Assembly (NCBI GenBank): GCA_018389105.1
Contig: JACATO010000122.1
Span: 945,001-1,009,000, forward strand
Direction: 5' to 3'
Length of the DNA: 64,000 nucleotides
From: Nautilus pompilius
Taxonomy: Eukaryota; Mollusca; Cephalopoda; Nautilida; Nautilidae
Below, piece after piece: positions 49,501-61,500 of the stretch (positions are counted from its first letter, which is position 1; each line of letters starts with the position of its first letter). A program made the position numbers and the translations under genes. The notes below the pieces were generated by a model. It was given only the letters and a program-made list of their open reading frames with translations. It searched no databases and was not told the DNA's origin.

Positions 49501-52500
49501 CAAAACCATCAAATGTTACTAATTTTTATAGATATTTACTTACTGAAAAGAATCTGGTCTCAGCCACCAACTAATTGTCCCAATGTCTTTCCATTTTTCT
49601 TCTTTTACAAAGCTGATAAGGTCATCTAGCGTTCTAGGACCAACATAGACTCTGAAGTCACCATTCTTTATGCTGCAGATAAGAATAAAGCTGTTCAATA
49701 TGTCCAATTATACACTGAAATATTAAGATATCGAAAAATAGAAAGTATCCCTTTGAATTTTATTTGTGTGTGTGTGTTGCACTATCACCATTCTATTACT
49801 ATGAAGTACTGCAGATAATTTGTCTAACTAATAAATGTCTCTTAAAATTTCTAATAGTTGAAAATAGAAAAAATGATTGATGTTAACATGTTCAAAGCCC
49901 TTAATTTCATATACTTATATCAGAAATCTGTAAACTAAACTTGGAAATTCTAAGTATATTAGTCTGTTAAATATTCATATCTCTAAAGTGAGTATGTATA
50001 AAATCTGAAAAGTTTCTCTCTGCCAATAAGTAAGGTAATACTGATTCATGTTTAAATTGTAAATATTATTGCAGTTTTTGTGGCCAAAAAAAAAAAAAAA
50101 TCAACAAACTATTAATAAACTAAAAAATAAGGAAGGCCGCGTCTTAACTGACATAGAAGAAATTATTCAGGAAGAGACTTGGTATTATAGAGAATTATAC
50201 AGCAGAGAATATACTTGTCCGGCAGCTCAGGACAGCATTTTGGCATGTGTAGAAGATAAACTAGACCCCCTAGAAGCCGAGCTCTGTGAAGGACCCTTAA
50301 CCATTAACGAAATAAAACAAGCCATTAAGGCTTCAAATAATGATAAATCCTCGGGAAATGACGGCCTTATGTCGGAATTCTATAAGAGATTTGAATATCT
50401 CCTAACCAGAGATCTGACAATGATTGCAAATAGCGCATGCAGTAAGGTGGCGCTCTCAGAAAGCTAACGCACTGCCACTGTCATCCTGCTACTGAAGGGG
50501 GGCGACGGAGAGTACTTGGAAAACTGGAGGCCCATCAGTCTCTTAAATAGCGATTATAAAATCATAGCTAAGGCATTAGCAAATAGGCTAGCCAAAGTTA
50601 TGAATAAAGTTATCAGTGCTGATCAGACCTGTTTAGTTCCAGGAAGGAGTATCACGAATACGCTTCAACTGTTCAGAGAAATCATAAGTAGGCTAGACAC
50701 AGAACATTCCATAGGAATCATGCTAGCCGTAGATCAGAAAAAAGCCTTTGATAGGGTAGACTGGAATTTTTTTCATTAAGACACTTAAAACCCTCGGTTT
50801 CAGGGAGTATTTCATCAACTTTACCCGTCTATTTCAGAATAACTTAGTTACACAGATTTATCAAAATGTCTATACATCTTCGTCCTTCCACCTAACAAGA
50901 GGAATCAGGCAGGGATGCCCCCTGAGTGCCATGCTGTACATGATAACTGCAGAACCGCTGGCTGCCCTGATCCGTCAGTCAACATCTATCAGAGGGGATC
51001 AACGGAATTAAAATACAACAGTACGTGGACGATACTACCCTCTTGCTGCAAGACGCAGCCAGCTTGGAGGCAGCTTTCAATGCCCTAGAGGTCTACGCAA
51101 AGGTCTCTGGGGCAAAAATCATCCGATGAAAGACCAAAGCAGCATGGCTGGGGGTACTCGAAAGCCTCTCCGCCAATTAAACATCGATTGGGTGGAGGAC
51201 AAAAACAAACTCCTAGGTATATACTTCCCTACTAACAATAGCACTAACACTCAAAAGGATAATTGGATCCCCACTATTAATAAAATCAAAGCTAAACTAT
51301 CCCTCAACCTATCCTTCTTTACTAAGACCGAACTTATCAACATTTACTTAGCTCCTAAAATTTATTATAAATCAAAAATAATAGGAATGCCACCATAGAC
51401 GCTGAGCTCGATTGGTTTCTTTGGCAGGGGCGCAAACACCTGGCTAATAAACCCTCAAAGCCAAGGAGGTTTAAGTCTCATAAACCTAGAGAGCAAAATA
51501 GGTGCTCAACAAATACTAAATATAATAGATATCATAAGAACTGTAGATAACAAACCAAGATGGCAAAACCTATTCATCACCCTCTTAGCAAAGGCATACA
51601 ACATCCCCGACGGTGTGCATGTCCTTACTCACAAACTAAAACTATACAGAGTACAAAGAAACTTACTAACTGGCCACCACGTAACCTTACTACAAAATTG
51701 GATTAGTTGCAACATTAACATAGGAACAGACAATCAAGCTAGCTTCTGTCATCACAACCTATCAAGGAACCGGACTACAAGAGGTGGTGGGAAAGTACAC
51801 TAAATTCAGGAGCATTTCCATGGGATAGGATTTGGAAACCTTCAATTAATCACCTCATGGACGAATACTCCTCTGACATTCACTGGAAAATACTTAGAAA
51901 TGTACTCCCCACAAAGGAAAACAAATACAAATGGAAACTTATTAACTCTCCAAAGTGTCTCAGGTGTAGGAGAAGACGGTACTACACTGTATATTTTCAT
52001 GTCCCATGAATACAGAACTGTGGTGCCTAGTCCACGATTTGATATTCAAAATCAAGAGTCCCCAGGACAAATTTAATTCATTCTGGCGCATCTTTGGCTT
52101 CTCAGCTAGAACTAAAAAGGACCGCCTTTCGAACTTCCTGGTTTTCACTGCTCAGCAGATAGCTTGGGGGAGCCGGAAGGCTTTAGAGAGTGGTCAGCTC
52201 ACCTCAACCAAAAAACTCTTCCAAAATTACGTAACGCTTTGATTAACGCAGTCATGCAGTCCAGCATAAATGACAGAGCGATCTATTCATCCATCTGGTT
52301 AATTAACAACACATTAGGGCACATCAGACCACAACATCGCTTACAACTACATTTAGACATTGCACCACCCTCAACCACCACACTAGACCAACCCTTCTGA
52401 GTCAATCCAACCCCACCCCTCTCTTTGTTCTTTTGTTCCAGGAGAGGCCTACCTAAGAAGACTCTCCGAACAGAAGACAACCTTATTTTTCTTCTTTTCC

Positions 52501-55500
52501 TTTCAGCCTGTTATATTTTCATTTTCAGACTCATTAAGAACACCTCTGGAGATGGCCAATGACCCTCTCTAGCTGCTCTCAAGAAGACCTTCCAAAACTT
52601 TTTCTTTACCATCCCCTCTGCTTTAAATCCCACAACAATTTTAACTCCCCCTCTTCTACTTCAAACTAAAATACATCCCCAACCCGCCTTTTCATAAGTG
52701 CAAGCCTCTATTTATTTGTAACTACCCCCTCCCCATACACCAGCCCCCATAAACGGACTAACCATGCTTCTGTCTTCGTTCCCGTTATCCACCATGACAC
52801 AGTCCAAAAAACACCAAAGGACCTGGCCGCTGTGATGACAATCACCGCAGTGGCTAGGCTACTTCCCGGCAACTGCACCAGCCAGGGAACCTCTGGTCCC
52901 CCTAGGTGGGATGATCATCTCTAACATCAGGGAATCTTTGATTTTCCCCAGCGAGGGAGGACTGATCGCCACCAATTAGGAAATGGAGGGAGAACGTGAC
53001 TCCATCCATTTTTCACGAACAAAAACAAAAACAGAACCCACCCACCTCCACACTCCTGTTGGACTTAATAGAAATAAACAATGGCCCAAACTCACCCCCA
53101 CAGATCTTAAGGACATACAGAGAGAAAACTCTGTTTTGAGGGTTCAGCCTGGAAAAATCCTACCTCTCCCGCCGTATTTATTACAAAGGAGTTGGGTAGC
53201 CTGCTGCTCTCATTAGGAATAGGTACATATACACAAAACACAGGTCGAGATAAGGTCTCACTTATAAACAGCTGTGGCAGCCGGTCATGGAACTGACCCA
53301 GCTCCCAACACAAATGCAACCTTACACACACTCCCCCCCCCCAAAAAAGATCAACAAATATTTGCCCTGGGCCCATTATCTGGCTAGGAAGGTTAGGCAT
53401 CTCAGGACCAATTTTCAGACTTGAGGTGTCAAGACTTTTTCCTAAAGAGGTTTTTCAGCTGGGGAAGTGAATCGCTCTGAGTTTTCGCTCCATATTGGGG
53501 GGGGGCCCCCATGAAACGAGGTGCTTCGACGCCTCAAAATGTGTTTCGGCCTGAGTTTTGGCCCAGATTTCGTCCTGATAACAAGGTAAGGTGCTTTGAC
53601 CTCATCCAACCCCTTCTCTTTGGAGATATACACACAGACACGAACTTTACACTGCACCACACATAGCAAACACCTCCAAAAAAAAAAAAGATCAACACCC
53701 AAACTATAGAAATGTTTTCAGTGACCATCAATTAGCAAAGGTGCGCTAAGCAGTTGTCAGCTTTTTAGCATTGCCTTATGGGAATATTTTCGATATTAAT
53801 GATAGATAGAAATGTTTTTCAGAAAATATTCATCTCACTTTTTAGATTTTAAAGTAAGTACACAAAATCATAGAGTATTTAAATTGTACAGGGTGTTCCA
53901 AAAGTCTTGGGCACATTTGAAGTCCCCATATCTATTTAACTATGAATGGTAGTAAGATAAAAGTTGTGTCATTTTAAAGCTAATTACATTAATTTTTTTG
54001 TAAGGCTATTGATTTTTTTTATTTCTTTTCAGATATTAAGATTTTTTTAGATTAAGATTTTTTTAGATATCTTTTCAGATTTTTTAGTTAATGGATAAAT
54101 TGAGTGAGAAAGAGTCTGGTGACTTCATTTTCCAACAGGATGGAGCGCCACCACACTGGAGCCTCAGGGTTAGACAGTTTCTGAACATAAAACTGCCAGA
54201 CAGATGGATTGGAAGGTCTGGGCAGAATGATCACGATCTCATGTCCTGGCCACCCAGATCTCCAGATCTCACACCATGCGATTTCTTTTTGTGGGGATTT
54301 GTGAAAGGATTGGTATATGTGCCCCCTATTCCCAGAGACGTGGATGAGCTGAAGGCATGAATAACAGAAGCTGTTTCAACCATTGACAATGCAATGCTGG
54401 GACGCGTTTGGCAAGAATTGGACTATAGGCTTGATGTGTGTCGTGTGACCAATGGTGCTCACATTGAACATCTTTGAACATTCCATGTAAAAATTGAGAT
54501 TACAAGCTTTCTAAATTTACCAGATGCGTTTTTATATCCTTAATAGTTTCCGAGATATTCATTGTCAAAATGTGCCCAAGACTTTTGGAACACCCTGTAT
54601 TATACCCTCCAAGGTAATACATACTTCATAAAACAAAAAATATGACCATGAATGACGCTTCTTGGTAGAAAAAAATTTAATATTTCAAAAGTTAAAAAGC
54701 ACAAATGTTTAGAATACATTTGTTTTCAAAAAGGTAGAGCTTGACAAATATTTCTTTCAGTGTTTTATGTTTAAAAAATAAAATCATCTAGATTAATGCT
54801 GCTACAAAAGATTTTAACAACTGTTGTGGTTATTTTATCTTTTCTTAGATTAACAATAATTAAAACATTGTTCCAGCAAATGAATAATTTTTAAAATACA
54901 TTCAAAATAAAATAAAATTATGCCCATTTACTCTGGCAACTTTGTTGCCAATAATCAAAGGATAGATACAATACTCACCTAGACCACTACAAAAGATAAC
55001 ATCATCTACATGCATATGCTACTTATCTAAGGATTCTATTACAATACATTTCCTTTCGCATAAAACAAAAATGTTTATTTCTCAACATCTGTCTGCCATA
55101 AATAAAAATGTATCAACGAAGGAGTCATATGGATTACAGCAATGCAATTCTGTAGCCATTTTACTGTTAGCACTGATTGACTACTGTGTACTCAAAGACA
55201 CAGGAGTATCCATTCCTGTTACAATGAATCTTGAAATGTTCTGCAAACTAAAAACAAACAATATGTTGAATCCAACAAGAGCAGCACTAGTCCTCTAGTA
55301 GTAGAATGGCCAAGTATTAAATACTTATGATATATCATAGGCCTAAGCAAACTTAATCAAAACCACTGATAGAGATTTTAATAAACTCACTGAAGAGTAA
55401 TGGTTACTGTTGCTCTGATAGAATTAACTTTAAAAGCAAAGTCTTGAAGTTTTCTGAAATAGTCTTTACAAGAAAAATGTGTGCAGTTTGAATGTACTGA

Positions 55501-58500
55501 GCAGGTTATTAACAAAAAAATGTAGTTTTCTGAAACACAGTAAATCTTAGAATGGCAAGGCCTGTATAATAGAAAGGAAACAAGTTTTACATGTGTATAC
55601 TGTACACAAAAAGTTAAGGATATTAGTTTAATGTCACAACTATGCAAATGTTCCTGCATTAATATTCTACAACCTATTCAGAATCAACCCATGTACAGCT
55701 CAGGCTACTGTTGCTCAAAGTTCATGTTAGATGGGTTTGTATTATGCATAAGTTATGTGCTAATACACTTTGGTGTAAAAGGTCAGATAGACTTTATGAA
55801 TGATTCTACTTTTGATTTACACCATGCCTGGTGAACAACACTTCATAGAAGTTAACATGGCATTGCAGTTGGTGTACTTAAAATAGGGCTATATAGGCAA
55901 CAGCTACTGAAAACATGGGCATATCAGTTTGTAGTTGGTTGATCATGACAACAATACTAGAGAATCATCATAAGCCAAGATAGTGGCTGACCCCAAACAA
56001 CACATTATTATGAGAATAGGGTTATTGTAAACAGAAGATTGAGAAAATGATGACTATAGTTCTGTCAGCATCAAAGACTGGTATGGGGTGCCATTTTCCT
56101 TCAAACTTTAACAGACATCAGTTTGCAGTGACTAACAAAAGAGAGTAAGAGACTGACTCCAGTGATGTTGCTCGTACAATGCTTACAGATATGCCAAGAT
56201 TCAATGATTTCAAAAACAACAAAATACCTGTGTTGAGGTAAAACAGAGAGCAGTATATTCATGTAGCTCAAATAACTCAAGATTAGTATGGTGAAAGATC
56301 ACAGATGGCAAAAGGCTTCATGGTGCATGACAAAACTGAGCTAGTCATCATTAAAGTACACAAATAATAAGGCAGTCAAAAAAGGGATATAACAGCCCTG
56401 GGTGAAGGGGTGAGGTTAGCAGCAGAACCAGTAGCAACCAAGCTAAAGTCTTGCTGGTAATGCAGTTCAAAGAACTGGCCAGATGATTGGAAATACAAAG
56501 ATGGCAAGTGCTACTATTTTAAAAGTAAACAAATTGTTCACCTACTAAGTTTTAGTAAAATATTCTAATCAATTAATTTTATTCTAATCAATTAATTTTT
56601 CTACAATTTCTCATTATCTGAAAGCAGTTTTTCTATATGCACTTTAGTTTCAGTTATTTTTTTTTTTAAATATAAGCAAATTTTCCAGAGATATTGCAAC
56701 AAAAATTGTCACAGAGCAATTGGAAACAAAGTTTGCTTTTTTTTAAAGTTTTTGTTTAATGAATATTATTTTTTAATTTTCACAAGGTGTCCGCGTCGTA
56801 TCACAAAATCTAAAAATAACTGGGTGCTAAATGTCTGCAAAGTAACGTTTAGCTTCAGAATGGTGTTCTTGTAATAGACAATCTTTAAAGGAAAAACACA
56901 ACACCAAAAAGATCAATGACGACTGTCAGAGTGAGTTGGCATGTATGTAGAATATTACTGTCAGATCCACAGGAAGACTATACAAAAATACCATCCATCC
57001 AAATAATTTTAAAAAATGAAACTCAACATAAGCATAGTGAGCATCTCCTACACTATTTAAAAGTAATCCCTTTTAGCCAACTCTGACCCAGCTGATTAAA
57101 ATGCTTGTTATTCTCCAGAATAAAATCAGTCATCTTTGTGTATAAGATATACCCCAACAGCAACATCACTGCTACATAAAATAGAAAACGGTGTTTAGCT
57201 TTATGTGCCGGCTGCTGTATAGCAAAAGAAAACCAACGTCTTACTAAAGAAATGCATCTATTATACATATTATCAAAAATTCTCTTTATATAAAATATAA
57301 AAAATAACTGCTCAAACCATGCAATGTATTGCTCAATATTATTTTTCTTACAGAAATTTAATACTGTTATGAGTTTATTAAGAGTTTACTGATCCCAATA
57401 AAATTTAAAATAAAATTCTTCCTTTTCTTTTTGCTGTTGGAATTTTAAAAAGATAGTTTGCATTGTTTGTTACAGGAATACATCCAAGTCTGGCATTATT
57501 CTGTAGTTTGTTACCTGACTGTTGTAGATGACTTTGTTTATATTACACAGGTAACATCTTGTTTGTGCGCTTGCCTCATCTCCTGGAGTATACAGACAGG
57601 CAGGAGTTCTCATTCATTTACATTATTCAAGTTCGTTCCAGTATTTCTACATGAGACAGGTTTGTGAAGATATCTTTAGATGATACAGATTGTTTTGAAA
57701 TCATCCTTTATATCCTGAGGCTCTATCTTAAAAAAAAAAAAAAAAAAGAATTGCTTGAATTTTCCATCTACTGTGTGTGGCCATGCAGTATACTATAGAT
57801 GTCATAAGAGTTTGTCCATAAATAACTAGAAATGTGTGCCTTTTATAAAACTTTCCCTGGCAGCATAACATCTCCAGAAGTAGATATGATCACGTCAGCT
57901 TTCAGTCTCCATCAGACTACCTTAGTTTTGTCTCTGGAAGCCTGTTTTTAATCAAAACTGACAAATTTGTTCTCCACTGATATCAAAATATGACTTATTC
58001 CATTTACAAACAGCAAATAAGACAACAGTTAATCGCTTTCCACTAGCATTATCTTCATGGCAAGTTTTGATAAATAATTATACAGTTTTCTGTAGCATTC
58101 TAAGTAAAGAAGTTATAAGGAGACATTTTACACAAATATTTACTACTCTCTAATTTTGATGAAATTTGGTAGGCATGTAAAATACACCAGAAGGACCTGG
58201 AAACTAGTAGGTCACGTTGGTTCAAGAAAAGACCAGATGGATTTCAATAATTTTAGCAAGTATTGCCTTTCTTTTGTAATTTCCTGAAAACTCAGAGGCA
58301 TTGCTTATTCCATAATAAAATTATTGATAATATTACAGTCAGAGAAGCAACCAGTTAATATGGGAACTGAAGAACTCATACTGTGGTACCCCAAAGTCTA
58401 ACAAATGGTATCCCCATTTGAGCCATAAAACCTCACATCTGGACATATGGAGATTACTCACACCTGTGAGCAGATTAAAAAGAACTCTTACTGGCTAGGA

Positions 58501-61500
58501 CAGGTAATGAATGTTGATGACTACACTGTGACATGCACTCTTTTTTCACAATGTAAACTGCCATCCAGAAACATGAAATCATGTGTGAATGGAATGAATG
58601 AGCTTCATCAGTAGCAGCATCTATTTTTAGGGGTATGCTTGCTTGCTTGCTTGCTTACTTAGCAGTTCTTCAACGTTTCAAAGTATTACTCTTTGTCAAT
58701 TCAGTGTTAGAAACTGTATTGTCAATTTGGCATTTTTGAAAAGCATTTCAGCAGTGTTGTGAACAAATTTATCTCTGAGAGTATTTTCTCACATTATCTG
58801 AGATAGTGTTCAATAATTTCAGCCATGTTGCAACTGGGGCATGTCCTTGTAGTGACCACTCCTATCCTGAGCGTGGGCATTTACAAGGGAATAACTTGCA
58901 TGTAGCCTGCTAATCTATACATGAAGATTCCCGGGTAACTTGTAAAAATCGTTTCACACACTTGTTGTTAAATTTAACTTGACATACATGATTTTTCCTT
59001 TGACTTATGCTTTCATGATTGAAAAGTCAGTACCAGCTTGACTTTGAGGTAAGTTAGCCCATACCAGTTCTAAAACACGTAAAAGTATATATGGATTTAC
59101 TAGAAGATGCCACTAAACCAAGTACTGCACCTTCAATTCTACTTTCATACTACAATACGACTTTAAAAAAGATCAAAAGGTTGTACAGAGAAGACTTAAG
59201 AAGTGACCAGACTTGATCAATCAGAAAAATGAAAAAAATTACTTTTGTAAACAATACAAATTAAATCAAAATATTTCTAATTTAAAACTAAAACTTACTG
59301 TAATATAGATGGCAATGATGTCACCAAGAAACGGCCACTCAAACCTGAAAAAGGGTTTAATAAGCATTCGTCAATTTAAAGAAAAAAAGGAAAAAAAAAT
59401 TGTTTAGTGAATTATTGCAAGACTGCAAAATTGGTTTCTTTAACCCTCTATCTTTCTGAAAGGATTGATTTTCAAAAAAATACAGAAACCAGAATTCTTA
59501 AACAGTTTGGTTTTAGAATTATACACTCTCTTACTGATAAATTATAGATAAATCAATGGGATCATTACATGATCCCATTTCTTCTTTCAAGAATTCTAGT
59601 TTGTACAATTCTTCAAGGATTGTTACTATTTATTTCCGTTAGACAAACAAAAAAAACCCCCAGCTAAATGACTAAAAGAAAAGGTATGTCTACTAACCAC
59701 TACACCTTATTTTGTACTTACTAGGAACAATACTGTGACAAAAATATTTTAATAAGAAATTTCTGAAAGCAACATACAGAAGAATTTGTTTGAAATAAAG
59801 TATTAATTGAACGATTTCTTTTTAAAAAAATTTTTTTCTAATGTTTTTAAGAAATGTTGCCAAATTATTGGAGAAAAGATATACAGTGAAACCTGTTGTT
59901 ATCAGCAGCCTGAGTTAACTGGAATGTGTCAAAAACAAGTATTTTTTCTCTGTCTATTTTCTTTCTTTCTTGCTTATACAAATCCAAAACATTGATACCT
60001 TTATGTTATAGATACTGACAGCCAATAACCACATACAGTTCTACTCTAAATGCAATCTCTGGATATTAGCATGCCATTTAGCCTTCACTCGCCAAAGAAA
60101 TGTATTTTGATGGTTTCACTGTTTTTCCTAAAATCAAAGACAGACACACACACACACACAAAAGGCAGTATTCTGGGGTTCAAAGTACTAACAGTTCTTC
60201 ACTGAGATGTACTCTAGAAAAAAACAATATTTTCAAAATTTGAAGTTAGCTGACAATCTTCAAAGAATAATAACTGCCAAATAGCAGGGGTTTTATATTG
60301 GAAGTAACACTGCCTTTTAACCATTAAGCAGCAGCAATTGTAACCTCCAACACTTGACACATGTAGAAAAAACAAAATTTTAAAAAAATTTTAAAAAATG
60401 GGTGGACACAGTTGCCACTTAGCCACCCAACTCCCGCGAATGACGTTCTCTCATGGGAAACTCAAATAATGGCAGGAAAAATACTGTGTATATTTACATG
60501 CATCACAGCTTAAGGATTGGAACACAGAGAAAATAACGCTAAATGCTGTAATTTTATTATTTGTTATTCATGACTAAGGAATGTGTTAGGAAATTAATAC
60601 ATCTTACAGCTAAAAAATTAGATAATTATTTCAAGAATAAAAGATTTTTTTACATGCTACCATTTTTACAGGATTCCACAATACAGTACTAGTGTTTCTA
60701 GCATGTATGAGCATGTATAACAAAAATAGGCCCAATGTAAAGAACAGAACTTTGATGGAAAGAATAATTTAATAAATAAATCACAATGAGTGCCTAAACC
60801 AAAAATATCTGCAGGAAATTTAAAATCAAAAAAACAAACTGCATCCAGCATTTTAAAGAAAAAAGAAAAATCAACTCCAAATCATTAATGAACTACAAAT
60901 GAATCTAGAAAAAAAATTTCAGATAGCTGCAACTTTTATCAACTTGAATAGCTTTTTGTGGCAAAGATTTAAGATATTGAATGCAAAAGAACAAACTAAA
61001 CCCACACCTGTTTTCAAAGATTTAAATGAATGGTTGCACTCCTGGAAAACAAGTTAAATAATTTAGAATTAGTGGAGTGCAGATATCAACAAAACTTGGT
61101 GTTAAGTTCAAATGTCAGGTTAACCATATTACGCATTGTTACTATTTACAACCTGCATTAATTGAAAACTAGCATAAGAGACTCTGACAATTATGTTTTT
61201 GAAAACTGGCGTACTTCCTAAATCAACTCTCATTAGAAGCCTTTGTATGTCAAGTTTCATTGTATTAAAAATTGATTCAATTTTTTTCCACTAAAATTAT
61301 CGCCTGACTACCAAATTTACAAATATAATGTTGTTGCACTATCATTGAAAAAATAAAAAGATAAGCTCATATACTTTAACAACTTTTTTAGAATCAGGAT
61401 TATATATATATATATTTTTGCTAACTAAACAAACACTTAAGTATCTATCATGTAAATTAAATCTTTTTTTTCTTTTTCATGGTTTACTTATGATAAGCAG

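Noticed and set aside
53442-53731. Minus-strand frames over the GC-rich region.
   Set aside because: They run antisense through the LINE 3' tail and G/C runs, with no domain.
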